64,000 nucleotides of DNA from Ustilaginoidea virens (lineage: Eukaryota > Ascomycota > Sordariomycetes > Hypocreales > Clavicipitaceae). The position numbers and the translations under genes are program-made. The DNA lies in the NCBI RefSeq assembly GCF_000687475.1, contig NC_057320.1:2170001-2234000 (forward strand), written 5' to 3'. This document shows, piece by piece, positions 1 through 13,221 of the stretch. Position 1 is the first letter of the stretch. Every line of letters starts with the position of its first letter. The notes beneath the pieces were generated by a model that searched no databases, was not told where the DNA came from, and worked only from the letters and a program-made list of their open reading frames with translations.

Positions 1-307
1 GGAGACTTTCATAGAGGGCAAAATATAGGTTTAGAGGGGGTATTTAGCAGTAAAGAACCTGCTATTTTACTGGATGACCTGGAAAGCATCCCTGACCCTA
101 CTAACCTTATTAGCATTATTAATATTAATGCTATACCGGATGACCTAGAAAGCATGCCGGACCCTACTAATTTTATTAGCATTACTAATGCTACCCTAGA
201 TGATATTACTAATACTAATACTACCGTAGATTACCTTCCTAAGTCAGAAGGTACTATACTATAGTCCCTGGCTACTGTAAAGGATGACCTTATAGATATC
301 CTTATTA
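1..307 (+). pseudogene. C-I pol, end of integrase and start of the linker
   Basis: This codes for the low-complexity linker after the integrase domain: Asp-Asp-Leu-Glu-Ser repeats with Pro-Thr-Asn runs, then a YLPKSEGT block (frame starting at 229 for the D before YLPK). The same linker is found in C-II near 19875-20190, C-III near 30860-31140 and C-IV near 61040-61330. A TAG replaces Gln just after the YLPKSEGT block. The frame is cut at 307 by the A-1 insertion and continues at 13570. Confidence 0.8.
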
Positions 308-650
308 TGTTGGTGTCACATCAAGGGGTACCCAGTTGTACGTAGGGTTGCGCGCGTGGTATTAAGTACCGTGAGGTCACCGGTCAAAGGTATGATTACT
401 TCTTTGATTATGACTGACTAACTAAGAGGAAAGAAAGGAAGCAAAAGAGTAATTATACGATATGGCCTTTTTGTGCGTGCCGTAGTTATGTGCTTCGGCG
501 CGGTCGGGCCGGACTGCCCGCGTGCCCTACCGGGCTTAAGGGCATAGGGGCAAAAGTGGCCACATCGTGCGTAATGGGTGTGCGCGGCATATTCGTCGTA
601 ATATGCCTAATTAGTGCCCAATTGGGCACCTTGCGATAGCGATTCCGATA
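308..650 (-). repeat. A-1 LTR, left copy (3' LTR in coding sense)
   Basis: This 343-bp LTR starts TGTTGG and ends GATTCCGATA. It aligns without gaps to 13222-13564, and every difference I see between the two is a transition. It holds a GC-rich core (about 500-560) and, near its right end, a mutated version of the inverted repeat that is perfect in A-2. Because the element codes on minus, this right end is the start of U3. Confidence 0.93.
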
Positions 651-943
651 TTAGCAGCTTCTCTTTTTATAGAAGAAAATATTGGAATCGCTAGGATATA
701 AGGCGCATACATAGAAAGAAAAGTGTGGCGCGGTCTTAGTAGGTTATGCCGCCGATAACGCTATCGCGCCGCGCGGCCGGCATTATACCGTATAGCCGGT
801 ATATTGAATATCGTAGCCAAAACAAAAGGGCAAAAAGGGGCGGTAGTAAATATAGGAAAAACGGCCGCATTGAATATAATATTGAATATAGGAAAATCTA
901 TATATTTGCCACGTATTATATCACTAATACCTTCTAAATGCAG
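651..943 (-). other. A-1 3' untranslated region
   Basis: This non-coding stretch lies between the pol stop and the 3' LTR in coding sense. A purine-rich stretch next to the LTR on minus, AAAAAGAGAAGCTGCTAA (651-668), could be the decayed polypurine tract. Nothing else is recognisable. Confidence 0.5.
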
Positions 944-3900
944 TTAGATATTGACCGGCCTCTTTACCCACCCTTCTATATATATAATAGCCTAATTTCG
1001 GTCGATAAAGGTCTTAAGGGCTTTATTAGGCATTCCCTTAGTTATTGCGTCGGCGAGATTATTATTCCTATTGATCCAATAGATCTTATAAATCTCCTAG
1101 TGCTTATATGACTATCGTAAGGCTATAATATTTATTATGAGCCTCTTTTCCTTAGTAGTACCTAGCTTAATAAGGCATTCGTATAGCGAAAACGAATCCG
1201 TATATATAACTATGGGGATCTTTAGCAATCCTAGCCTGCTAGTAATTATATTAAGGGTCGTGCCTATCGTATATACGATATCGACCCCTTGCACTATACT
1301 ATATAGCTCCGAAGCGAGTGCACTATGCGTTACCCGCTTGCTCTTTGTAGAGCTGTAAGTAATAATATTACTGGTTAGCTGGAAGGTGTTATTCGCAGTA
1401 TCTGCCTTATTCTTTAGTATAATTATATAACTAATCTGGGAGCTTAAATCTTTATTGTTGGCAAAGGATCCGTCAATAAATATAAAGATCTTAGCTGTGG
1501 TAAGGGCTAAATTGATGTATTATAAGCTATAATCCTGGTTATTGCGCTGCTATTGAAGGCGCTTATTTAACCTTATGATATCCTTAGGGTTAGGCTATTA
1601 ATATTATGCCGCGATGGATAGGTCGAAAGACGCCTCAGGCTGGCAGACCGTAGCTATATAAGCATCGCGAGTATATTATTTAATATAATTATACTGGGCT
1701 ATAGGTGTATTTTTGTTGATGGTCGTAATCTTCTTACTTTAACCTTTCTAGCATAATATTATACCATCAGCATTAGCCGTTAGTATACACCCGTTGAATA
1801 TTAGGGGTACGGTTGGTAATAGCTTCGTTTTAAGCTTAGCGTTAAAGCCTGCCTTAGTAAGCTTTAATTCTTTCTATTAGAAGAAGGTATTATTACTTAG
1901 GCTAAAGGTATCATTAGTCTATATACCTACGATACCGAAGTATATGCTAGTATCGCCAGTATAGTTAGGAGCATTAGTATAATCAGTATCGTTATTACCG
2001 GCGGATATCAGCAAATAGGGGTCGTAGGTTGATATAGTTATGCCTAATTTCTCGCGATGGTGCCAGAAGTATATCGCCCACTAGTGAGTGCCTGCCTTAG
2101 CTATTCTGTATAATGGCTTAACTACTTCTATAATAGTATTATTAGGATATTAGTAGGCTATCTGCTTGGGTAGTTTAGTAATAATCGACCGATTAAAGGT
2201 AGTTAATAACTATATATAAGCTTATATAATATCCTATATCTAAAGAAATAGGCCGTAGGAGTATTATAATGAAGGGGCTATTGATATAAATAACCGTTAA
2301 TTAGCCTATTAGATTATAGGGGACTGAGTTAATATTAATTGCTTTTTATTATTACTATACCCTTAAATAATAAGCCTAGACTTCTCGTATAGTATATCTA
2401 TACCTTTGCCTTTGATTTCTCGTATTATACGTAAGTTAAATAGGCATTAGGCTCTATATTAATCGATATTAAAGGTAATAAATCGGAATATATTATAGGC
2501 TTATAATGCTTTAATTTCTATATAGTCTGACTGCTTAAAAGGGTCTCTAGGGGTTATAATCTTGCCTTCCCAGCGTAATTAGTTAGTAAGCTATAGGTCG
2601 GCTTACTCTTTAGCGGTTAAGAAAGAGGCGTTAATAATAGTATTAGAAGCGATAGTATTAACGAAAGCCTCTTTTTAGTCCTTATTGATTATAATATTAG
2701 ATACTACCCTTACTGGTGATATTAGCCTGGCTTAATTAGGGCTAGTGGCTGGCGATAGATATATCGCGGCTGCAGGTGTTATTACAGCTAGAGGTGCGGC
2801 TGCAGCTAGTATCCTGACCTTTAGCCTGCCGGGGCAGGCCGGTCTTTTAGTATAGACGATATCTTTAGGATCGTCTATATTAAGGTCGTAGTTATATAGT
2901 TTAATAATTATTAATTAGAACTTAACCGGGCTATATGATATCTATATAATATAGGTCTCACCTTTAAGGCTGATTAGCCGGTATAGCTTATGCTATCTAC
3001 CCTTTTCTCTCTATACCTATATATCTAACTATAGGGGTAGTCGGTAGATAGGCCGGGTATTTAGGCCATTCTATTAGGCGAAGGTATTACGAACTTATCG
3101 CTTAGCGAGGCATTTCCTAGCTTTATTAGTAGCCTTTCGTAATATTAAGGCGCATTATAATACTAATAGGCTAGGCGGTAAGTTATCTGTAAGTCGAGGA
3201 TATACTCTAAAGACTAATAATATAGGCACTAGACCGTTAGGTCTAGCGGAATTATTGATAGCTTTTATAGCGAGCTATAATTTCTATTCCTTTATTATTA
3301 GGTCGCCTATTTTATTATTAATAATGGTATAGGCTCGGCGTAATAGGGCGTGATATCTTTCGACTTTACTAATGCTATTATAGGCTTCTATAGGAATTTC
3401 ATCTATATTAATAGATAGAAGCCGGGCATTATAGCGGAATTCGGTAGAGGCGAAATTAGGTCTGGTATTATAAACTATCTAATCCGGCAGGCTAAGGTAA
3501 GTATTGATTTAGTATTTCTTGAGGGTATTCTAAACGTTTCAGGCCTTCTATTTTTATAGATCGAGGAATTTAGCTGCCTAAAAGCTTATTATAGTATCTA
3601 CAATATATAATACCGGCCGATTATTAATATAAAGGATGTTAATAATAATTTCGTAGTTAAATTGGCTAGTATTATTATCCTTAAGGGTGAATTTAAATTA
3701 GTTAGGTGCCTTTGCGTTTATTTAGCATTAATAGTATATATAGGTAATACTCTTAATAATATTGCGGTTAATATTATTATAATTAGCCTATTGAAGCAAT
3801 TTAGAGAGCCTATTGATAGAGGGGTGCCCGAATCGATAATATAGCTAATAGATTTCTTATGATAATAGATAGAAGGCTATAGTATCTATAGCCTTAAGAG

Positions 3901-5011
3901 TCTACTATAGATATCTTTATTTCCTGATAATTAGAACCTTAATATCCCCTTGGATTAATAGGTTATTAATATTATTAAGCTTTACACCTATTTGATTTAT
4001 ATCTATAATAGAATAAAGGAAGGGGGTGCTACTGTTAAGGATATAAAAGGGGATATTACCGAATATTATTAGGATATTTAGTATACCGGAAGATATGGTA
4101 GAGCTAGCGCTAAAGTTTACCGTATACTTTTTATTAATCGCCTCAATAGTTAGGGTCTTTATTAATCTTATTAGGTCCTTTGCTTGATTTAGGCCTATTG
4201 TAGATAGGCCGGAAGCGCCGGTATTTAGTAGGATTCTATAGAAGGTGTGGTTACTATAGCGTTCTTCTTCTAGAAAGGCAGAATTACGGTCTAGTAAGGG
4301 TATTTAGAAGGGGTTAATTTATAGGAAGGTATATCGGCACGATTTATCCTATAAGGCTTGCAATATCTCGATAGATAAAGAAGGTAGTAGTTCTATTTGC
4401 ATAGGGGCTAAGAAATACTAAGTGGCTGTAAATTATGGTGCGATAGCGTCCTTTATATCCTAATATGTAACCCCTACTATTATAACTTTAATATCTTTAA
4501 TAATATTATTAAAATTGGTATTTTTAAGGGCTTGGTCGGCGGTCCCTTTATATTCCTATAGGAAAATGCGGAATTTCTTATTATTAGGAGCGGTCTAGTT
4601 AGAGCGGTTCTTTAGCTATTATACCTTTGATTCTTATTACTTTTTATTAGTATAGTTGGATGACTAATATCCTAATTTATTATAAATGAAGTATCTTCTT
4701 TAATGGGGCCTAGCTAGAAAGGCGCGATTCTATTATTATTATTAAGGGGGTCTATATCGTTAGGGGCGTTAATACCGGTTGTGGGATTAACTATATCTAC
4801 GATTTGTAAATAACGCTATATTATTATTAATATTAGTATCTTTAATATCCTGATGTTGCTAAGGCTATTATTATTATTGAAGGAATTAATGCTATTAAGT
4901 TATATAGGTAGTCTTATAGATAGAAAGGGATTACTGTAGGTTAGCGGTAAGGCCTTTAAATATAGAGGTATGACGATATATGGCCTGGCTATACTTAGGG
5001 GTATCCCTAAT
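944..5011 (-). pseudogene. A-1 gag-pol, 3' part: protease, integrase, RT, RNase H
   Basis: This is the larger part of the Copia-A polyprotein, read on minus. The protease motif is NTGAS at 4225-4211 (DTG with Asp to Asn). The integrase core lies at about 3850-3050. An integrase C-terminal block with VWREKG-like and SPVKF motifs lies near 3030-2910. A linker with RPARPGRLKV-type residues is near 2820-2880. RT occupies about 2750-1560. RNase H lies at about 1500-950, with YTDSFSLYECL and TTKEKRL near 1250-1150 and the terminal NLADAITK near 1060. Many in-frame TAG and TAA codons replace Gln and Trp. Upstream coding continues at 10843 beyond the nested B element. The sequence matches A-3 on the opposite strand, which confirms the family. 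Confidence 0.85.
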
Positions 5012-5207
5012 TGTCAGGAAGCAGGGAGAGAAAGCGGTATATTGTAAAGGGTTGACCTGACCTGTCTCAACAGTACTCAGGTCACCAGCTATTTATAGTG
5101 GGCACGGGGGTAACCCTAAGGGGCTACTGTTCCCTCGGTTACATGTGCCACATTCGTATCCAGACATTCCCGACACATATGATGATCCACCGGTATCCCC
5201 GCCGACA
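5012..5207 (-). repeat. Copia-B LTR, left copy (3' LTR in coding sense)
   Basis: This 196-bp LTR runs TGTCAGG...GCCGACA. Against 10642-10837 I count about five differences, all transitions and no gaps. Its short open frames are non-coding. Confidence 0.94.
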
Positions 5208-5217
5208 CACCCCCCTA
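5208..5217 (-). promoter_or_regulatory. Copia-B polypurine tract
   Basis: On minus this reads TAGGGGGGTG immediately before the 3' LTR. That is the expected position and composition of the plus-strand DNA primer of an LTR retrotransposon. Confidence 0.75.
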
Positions 5218-5484
5218 GGATATGCTTTATCGAGCATATCCTGCTATATAGCCAATTCCCATAGAAAATAAGATAGCAAATAGAACCATAGAAGTCATTA
5301 TACCGTAGTAAGAAGAGCGGTAGAGGCGCTATTGTTGAAAACAACCCTTAGGGGTAAAAAATGCCCCTATTCACATATATCGTTGTGAGGAATATAAAAG
5401 ACAACAGAAAATAATAACAAACCACAAAATTCAGGTCTATGCAGGAAAATATATGCGGCTGTTAAAATGCATCTTTCAATCTAT

Positions 5485-8400
5485 TTAATAAGCATCCTCA
5501 TTATCCTCTTTATAAGGCATTTCTTTAATATCACGACGAATATCGTAAGACTGCCCGGCATCGCAGGAGCCTTTTAATACCACTAGCCCCAGCTAACAGC
5601 AAAAGGTTTCGAATTTCTGGCCTATTAGGGGCTTAGTAAAACCGTTAGCGATTATATTACCTATAGGAACCTATGTAATATTAATAGAGCCTTTCTGGAC
5701 TTCCTGCCGCAACCAGTGATAATAAATATCAACGTGATGGAGCCGGGTTACTAGTTTGAAAAACTCTTCCTTTAATAGGCGAATGGTCTGGATGTTATCG
5801 CACTAAATAGTAGGGATATCCTATACTAAATAAAGCCTAACTTTCTCATAGAGCCTGCGGAACGCGATAACCTCTTTCGCGGTATGTGAAATCGCCAGCA
5901 ATTCAGCCTCTATAGATGATGTTGTCACTGTATCCTGTTGACCAGCTTTATACACAATCGGGCCACTAAATAGCTTGATTATATATCCTTATGAGCTGCA
6001 TCGGGATATAATATCATCAGCAAAGGATGCATCTAAATATACCTACATTTCCGGGTTATCGGCACTAAATTCAATAGCAGTGTTTTTCCACGCATAGCCA
6101 TAGTCAAGGGCCTTTCTTGCCGCGCGCAAATAGTCTAGACCAGGATTTTAAAGGAAGCGGGAAAGCTGCGATCCGATATAGCCCAGTTCAGGCCTAGTAA
6201 TTATAATCGGATATACTAATGATCCTACTATTGACTGGTATCGCTAGGTATTATTAGGTTTAGCCGTTCCATCATACTTCTTAAGTCTTACGGCATTTAA
6301 TGGGTGCTTAGGGGGTTCCTTTCCATTAAAAGAGGTAAGGTTATATTTAATCGCGAGCTTATCGAAGTACGCCCTCTAGGTAAGCTATAGCTTCCCTTCC
6401 GTACGATCGCGAATAACCTTAATAGCTAGGAACTAATGTAGCTCGCCGAGGTCCTTAATCTTGAAAGCGCCTATTAGCGCAGTATAAAATAACTTAAATG
6501 CCTCTGCCTATAACTTATGATATAGGACGACCAGGTTATCCACATAGAAGAATATAATAAGGGTATCGTTAATGAAGACATAGGGGTCCTCGCAGACCTG
6601 TGTAAAGCCCCTTTCTATTAGGAATCGTAATAGCTCTTTAAATTATAGCAATAGCGACCTTCGAAGCCTATAGAGGGCATGCAATAGTTTAATGTACGAA
6701 TAACTATCGTGAAATCCGTTAGGCTGCTTATAATAAATAGTCTCGTCAAATAGCGCATTTAGGAAGGCTGTGATAAAGTTGTATTGGTGCGTATCTAGGT
6801 TAAAGTAACTCGTTAGGGCTATCAGGAGGCAAAAAGTGCGTGCCGCGAGCGCAGCAGCCTAGGTATCACGAAGGTCGAAAGGTTATTAATTACTACGAAT
6901 ATATAATCGGGCCTTATAACCGGTAAGGAAGCTATCTTGGTCCCATTTATAGGCGAATACCTACTTTAGGTCTAATAGCTTAATCTTAGGGTCTATAGAT
7001 AAATTATTCCGACGAATAATACACCCAATCTCCCTATTAGTAACCTTGCCGTATTCTTCCTTAGCGGTAGCAATAAATTCCTCGCGCTTAAGATGCTTTC
7101 GAAGCTCTCTCCATATCGCCGGCTCTTTAGGCATATTTATGATATAAGGGGCTTCTATTATAGCCAACGGCTTCATTATAGCTGCCGCAAAGACCTTATG
7201 ATCCTTCCTTTTAATATTATCAACCCTGATATAGAATATATTATTAAGGGGAGGTATCGGCTCGGTCTGATCGTCCGGCTTAGGCGAAAATGGCGGTGAC
7301 GGAAGTAATACTTAAGCGATCGACTCTTCGGGGTAGTCTATAACCTTTAAGTTAATAGCGGTAGGTTAAAGGGCATTATCAATAGCCTTAATTGTATTAA
7401 TTGGCGTAGTGCCCTGATTAATAGCCTTATCCGTACCCTGTTTAGGGGCAACCTCATCAGTAAAGGGGTTCTTAATTAGATTCCCCGATGTAATAAGCTC
7501 GAAGTTATTAATAATAGGGGTTTCCTCTATATTACTAATAAAGGTGTTTAGGTTCTCCCTCTATTTGGCTAATATCGGCAATTATTCCTTATCCTTATAG
7601 AAGATCGTCTTATTAAATGTAATATAGCTCGAGTTAAACTAATAGCTTCTCTTTAACGAAGGCACCTAAATTAGGTACTAGGTTATAGAGATATATCCTG
7701 CTAAATAGCCGATATAAGCCCTCTAATTGAGCTTTAGACTGGCGCGTAATATCCTATCCTTCGTCATTACGTAGGCCTTATATCTGTAAGCGCGAAGGTG
7801 GTGAATATAAGGGCGCATATCTTCTGGTAGATGTCCCTAGGCAGGCCGATTCCGTTAAAGCTAAAGTTGAAGGATTTAAAGTGGCGATTTCTAGTTATCG
7901 TAAGATGATTTCTGAGGCATATAATTTAATAGATATACTGCTGCTTCTGCCGTAATAGGCTATAGATCCTTAGGAAATCCTGCTTATATGCTTAGAAGTA
8001 ATATCTTTATCTTTAATACCCCCCTAGAACGTTCAGTATAACCGTTCTGATATTGGTGATTGGGGCTCGATAACCGAAGCATAATGCCTTTCTATTTAGT
8101 TTCTTCCCGATTTCGTAATGTCTAGAGCGCTGTTTCGTTATTAGAGATGACTATCGCGATTTTTACGTTATATAGGCGTAGAACCCGATACTCAAAGGTT
8201 AGCTAATAACCCTAAAGGTCTGATTTCCTGGGTATTGTGAATATTGACCTTATTCCTATGAATCGGTAGGTGAATAACGCGATGTATTTGTTACTATTGA
8301 AAGTAGGTGATTGTACGAAAAGGTTAAAAGATACGACCTTAAAGGGTTCCTAAGGTATTAATGCCTCTTGCAGGCATCGTGAAATCTGCTGCATAATTTT

Positions 8401-10551
8401 TATGCTGCTATAAACCTTATAATCCGATTTTGCCTACTTAGGAGGCATATTTAATATATTTTTAAAGATGTGATCTATTAGATCCCTTCCCGGGTGCCTA
8501 AATCGGGCGTGCTATATAGTATAAGGTATTTTTATCGAAATCTTTAGCTGGCGATTATCTCTTCGAGCTAAATAGGTATATTAAGGCTTTTCTTCTCTGA
8601 AATTCCAAGCCCTTATAAGAAATTCGCTTATAGGTATATTGTTTCTGCCTGCCTAATATAGAATATAAGGTTTCTCTTTAATTTGGCGGATCTAAAAGAT
8701 ATTTTCTTGCATTCTTCCTTTCCTGAGGTAAATTCTATCCGTCTTAGTATTCTAATATAATCCTTTCTTCTTTATTAATAATTCGGAAAGAATATTAACG
8801 AATATCCCTAGAATATATAGAATATTAGCAAAGGTAACGATTCGTCTATCTTCCAGCATAATTTAAACGGTTCTAATACTTTAGACCCTAGTAGTGCCTA
8901 ATATACCTCGAATATACTAATCGACAGCCTTATTAATGTGTAGAAACCATTTTTCGTCGTTGAATATATATGCCGTTACACCAGTATCTACGATAATATA
9001 TACCTATGAAGCGGGAGATTTATTAGAAAAGGACTTAGTGGAAATACCCTTTGCGGTAAAGGCTTACTTCTCCTTTTCTTTTCCCTTTAATTTAGTCGAG
9101 TTATTCTTATTATCGTCGTCATTATTATATATATTTTGGAAGGCCTTAAATGCAGCTTGCACTTCTTTGCTTTCCTGCTTTATCTTTACTATTGCGGCCT
9201 TTTTGGTTTCCTTCTGAATCTTTAAGTAGAACTTATTAGGCGCTAAAGAAGGAATAAGAGCCTAATAGCTCTTATAATGCGGTCCCTTCTTCTTGATATA
9301 TGGTTGCTTACAGTATTTATAAGGCGTTAATTCTAACGATAGTTCCTTTAAAGCTGAAGCTAAAGCTGTACCGGTAGTATTCCCAGGGGCGGTAGCGGCC
9401 TTTAACGAAGGCTTTCCTTTAACGGCAAATATAGTATACTTCCCTTTAGTAATATTCCTTTTCTCTTAAAGCTCTACCCGCTGCCTTGCATCTTTGATAA
9501 TCTTACGAAAGTCAATATATTGCCCTCGCTTTTCGGCTCTAGTAATCTTTTAGTCGATGTCATCCTGGATGCTAGGATACTTCTGAGAGAGGGCTTTCGC
9601 TAATATATTAGCAGGCTTATTCCCGGATAGGAGGACCGAGCCACTTTATTCTAGTCGGTCGTAAATAGTTAATACTTCACCAAGCCATTCTAAAACGTTA
9701 TATTTGTTAAGATTCCGTTCTATAACCTGAATAAAGCGCTATACAACATGCTCAGTAATGGCAGTCTTTACCGGCTATACACGCTTAATAAGAATGCGTA
9801 ATTTATCCCTTATTATCGACCTTATCGCTATCATCTGCTTGAATTCCGGGCCGAAGGTTATATTGAACCACTCTGTATATTTAGAAAGGGCCCGTTCTAG
9901 CTTAGTATAATTGTGCCGGTCGTTTTTTAATAAGTTATTAATGTAATTAACCTATTCGTTAAGGCCTAGGCCGTCTGGGATTTATCTCCGTTTGAAATAG
10001 TTGTTTAGGTCTTCTGGCTGTTGGTCTGGCTGTAAATAGCTTCGCGTTGCTCTAGATACTGCCCTTAACGCCGAGGCTGCCCTAGTATTACTAGAAGGAC
10101 TACTTTCTATTAGTATCTCTTCCGCCGATAATACCGGAATAGGTCAATACAGTCGGAGCGAAATATCCTTAGGTTTATTAAGGATTATCGCTTGATTAGG
10201 ATTAATGAGATCCTATACCTTCCTTGCCTAAGCCTCGCTCCGAATATAATTATACCAGATATCCTACTCATATCGGGATGTCAGAATGTATGCAGGTTTA
10301 TTATAATCAACCGTATCGGCACCTATCTTTACTGTCTGCAATGTTCTGGGCACGAAAGGCTGATTATCTGACTGAATAGGTCAATCACAGATAAAGTTAA
10401 ACCACGAAAAAGTATCGCGATCTTCTAAATAGCTTCCTTTTTATTGTGGGAGGCCACACGAGTATAATAGCAATACGAGGTTTCAATAGATCTAGCAGGA
10501 ATCCACTATCATACCTTAATAGATATCCGAGGAGAGCGGTAACCGTAGCAT
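5485..10551 (-). pseudogene. Copia-B gag-pol polyprotein, broken by stops
   Basis: One minus-strand frame of 1688 codons runs from a tentative ATG at 10551 to a TAA at 5485-5487. Gag covers about 10350-9350. A zinc-knuckle-like CKYCKQP block lies near 9320-9290. The aspartic protease motif is DTGVT at 8988-8974. The integrase core covers about 8560-7850, ending in a TERSRGVLK-type block that holds the catalytic Glu. RT covers about 7200-6050, with the KEPAIWRELRKH entry motif near 7140. RNase H covers about 6000-5580, with VDIYYHWLRQEV at 5733 downward and GFTKPL at the end. Protease, RT entry, RNase H and stop share one phase. Stops are mostly TAG and TAA for Gln or Trp; three in-frame TGAs occur in the gag part. 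The start codon is uncertain. Confidence 0.88.
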
Positions 10552-10634
10552 AATCTTAAATATCGAACGATATAGTGCTATGGCACCTAACAAAAGGATG
10601 AGAATGATGAGGTTGTTATATTATTTTCATAATT

Positions 10635-10641
10635 GCTACCA
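10635..10641 (-). promoter_or_regulatory. Copia-B primer-binding site (initiator tRNA-Met 3' end)
   Basis: Directly after the 5' LTR the minus strand reads TGGTAGC, complementary to the GCTACCA end of fungal initiator tRNA-Met, the classical Ty1-type primer. Only seven bases match, so the tRNA identity is likely but not proven. Confidence 0.65.
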
Positions 10642-10837
10642 TATCAGGAAGCAGGGAGAGAAAGCGGTATATTGTAAAGGGTTGACCTGACCTGTCTCAA
10701 CAGTACTCAGGTCACCAGCTATTTATAGTGGGCACAGGGGTAACCCTAAGGGGCTACTGTTCCCTCGGTTATATGTGCCACATTCGTATCCGGATATTCC
10801 CGACACATATGATGATCCACCGGTATCCCCGCCGACA
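10642..10837 (-). repeat. Copia-B LTR, right copy (5' LTR in coding sense)
   Basis: This 196-bp partner of 5012-5207 begins TATCAGG, a terminal TG mutated to TA, and ends GCCGACA. Confidence 0.94.
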
Positions 10838-10842
10838 CTAAT

Positions 10843-12760
10843 AGTGTTGAGTATTTATTGATGAAGCTTTGTATCTGCTGTAAAGGGGGGAAAAAGACTA
10901 TAATATAGGCGTTAAAGTTCTTCTAGTAGGATATTAAGGCATTTAAGCTTTGATTTATTAGGATATTTCGCGATAGTTAATTAAAGTATTATTCTATTCT
11001 AATAGTATAAATAGAATTGCTTTATACTCTTATTCTTAAAATAGCTTTTGATTTTGCGTATTATATTATTAAAAGTAAGGGTATTACGAATGCGTTCGAT
11101 ATTATTAAAGTAATATATCTTAGTATCGCCGATTAGTATAATTTAAAAGGCTTTTATAAGTGTATAATCGGGTAATCCTAGAAGGCGGTATTTACTTTTA
11201 AAGGATACTACCTTTAGTATAAGGAAGTTATCTATTTTGCTGCTATATCTATCTTCTATACGATAGCTGCGTAAGAGGTTAGATATCTTTTTCGAAATAT
11301 TATTAAACCTGGCCTCTATATAGGCTCTTTAGGTATAATCTTTTTAGTAGTATTCCGGAGGGTATTCTAGAACGGCTTATCGGTAGCCTTACGGTAGGCT
11401 GGTAGGATCTTTAGCTAGGTTATCCTATAACCCGGGTCGGTTTAGGTTTACTAGTCCTCCCGTTAAAATAGTCTGTTTATCGGCCTAGGTAGGCCGATAG
11501 TGCCGGGAGGGGTCTAGTGCTATACCTATCTTTAGCATTATTAGGTAAGGTATTAGAGCCGGTGGTTAAGGCATTTAGGCCTATGGGTTGTAGCTGCGAT
11601 ATTATAATTCGTGATATCTGGCATTAGGGGCAGCTATTTTATTAATATTAGGGGCTTGCCTGGTGCTATTAGTAGCGGTATATCGGGGAATATTGATATT
11701 AGTGGCTTAGAGGGTATCACTAGCAACTTCGAGGGTATTGCTATTGGCGCTCTCTATTGATTGAAGTATATTATCGGGGCCTATAACCTAACCTTTAGTC
11801 CTTATGGGCATATTATAATTCCGAGGGGTATTAGGATAGCCGCTTCGGCTAGCTCGGCTAGGGGTATAACCCCTAGGATAAAGTATTTAATCGGTCGGGC
11901 TATAGTTATCGTCCGTTGAATGTTACTATTATTGGGAGCTTTCCCCTATCTTAAATAGTAGCCTATAAATAGACGCTTTCCTTTTCTATTATAGTGGCCG
12001 GCCTTTTTCTTCTTCGGTAGGAATAAGGGCCTTTTTTAATATAGATAGAGGGATAAGGGGTTATTATGCCGTTAGTATTATAAAGTCCCTAGGGGTCGAA
12101 GGGGCTTATAAAGGTCTTCATAAGGATAATCGCAAGGATATTTATAATAGCAATCGCGAGAGTATCTATAAGGGCATCCGTAAGGGTATTTATAAAGGTA
12201 TTTAAATAATTATAGTAGGGAGTGAATTCCTCGAGCTTATAATAAAAGGGGCATTCTAGTTTATTTATATCTCCCGTTCGGTATAAGTAGTAGGGATTAA
12301 TTGTTCCCTATCTGGATTTAACCGGGATATGAAGGTTTTATATGCAAATTGGAGATCTATTTCCTCTTAAGGCTACTTAGGTATATGCTTTTATTAGAGA
12401 TAGTAGGTAAGGGTCTTAACTGCTAACGATCTTATGCTTCTAATGTATACCCTATATTCCCATAGGGTTATTTGGAATTCCCATAGAAGCCGTTTGTTGA
12501 TATAGTTAAATAGCTCCTCGGTCTATTCCTTATAATTATTACGGAATTATTCCTATAGATTATCATCTATTTTATCGCCTGTTGTATAGTTATTAATGAG
12601 GTAGGTAATACGATTATATAACTATTCGTCTATAGTATTAGTAGGGTCAATCTGCCCTTTTAAATTAGCCTAGTCCTCTGTGATGGTATTAGTGTGAGGC
12701 CTAAGCCTTTCGGGTAGTAATCCCTCTATCGTGATATTAATAGGGGTAGGCGTATATATT
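10843..12760 (-). pseudogene. A-1 gag region
   Basis: This is the 5' part of the Copia-A polyprotein, read on minus after removal of B. The frame is in phase with A-1 protease. It reads a hydrophilic, helix-forming Gag-like protein (for example a LRPHTNTITED block near 12700 and RLLWEFQITLWEYRV near 12480) with many TAG and TAA codons. The same sequence occurs in A-2 (36480-37188 and 44712 onward). No zinc knuckle is visible. The initiator ATG was not identified and may have been mutated. Confidence 0.7.
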
Positions 12761-12862
12761 AGAAGGAAGTAATTAATAAAAGAAAAAAGGAAGTAATTGA
12801 TGAAAAGAAGGAAGGAAGGAAGTAAAGAAGAAGGTCAGGAAGGAAGTAAGGAAGGAAGTAAT
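12761..12862. repeat. GA-rich simple repeat in the A-1 leader
   Basis: This purine-only run of GGAAGGAAGTAA-like units is CT-rich on the coding (minus) strand, just upstream of gag. It is either part of the leader or a simple-sequence expansion. A-2 has no comparable run at the same place. Confidence 0.75.
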
Positions 12863-13221
12863 AGTCGGGCAAGATATTATAGGTATTCTAGTTGCTTATT
12901 TAACTATTAAATATAACGGTAAATAGGCTTTTTACTATAGATATTGTTGCGGTTTAGGGTCGCTTGCGTAAGAATCTGCGTTTTAGCCTATTAATTGTAT
13001 TTACTGGCTGTTATACTATTAGTGTGATATTTAGCGATTGTTCCTCATAATAGACAAGTAGGGAAGGTTAGATATAATTAGTTTATCCCTTAGTTCGTGA
13101 TATCTGTAGCTGTTCCTCTGAATAGGCTAGATTATATTCCTTATTAGTACGATTTGATTAAACCGTCTCTTCTTGCTGGTCCTAGCTAATTTGTGAAGTG
13201 AACTTTAACTTCACTGATTAG
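12863..13221 (-). other. A-1 5' leader
   Basis: This non-coding leader lies between the 5' LTR (coding sense) and gag. Next to the LTR the minus strand reads CTAATCAGTGAAGTTAAAG, followed by ACTTCAC, so GTGAAGT and ACTTCAC can form a 7-bp stem. No primer-binding site for a known tRNA is recognised. Confidence 0.55.

Larger units (their letters stand above)
5012..10837 (-). mobile_element. Copia-B, complete, nested in A-1
   Basis: This is a full-length 5826-bp Ty1/copia element with 196-bp LTRs and the TSD CTAAT at 5007-5011 and 10838-10842. On the coding (minus) strand the order is LTR, primer-binding site, gag, CCHC, protease, integrase, RT, RNase H, polypurine tract, LTR. Excising it with one TSD (5831 bp) puts A-1 gag and pol back in one phase. 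It is the innermost layer of the nest, so one of the later insertions. Confidence 0.94.

Noticed and set aside
8936..9217. Plus-strand open frame of 93 codons in Copia-B
   Set aside because: It is antisense to the DTGVT protease and the Lys-rich Gag tail of Copia-B, which read well on minus.
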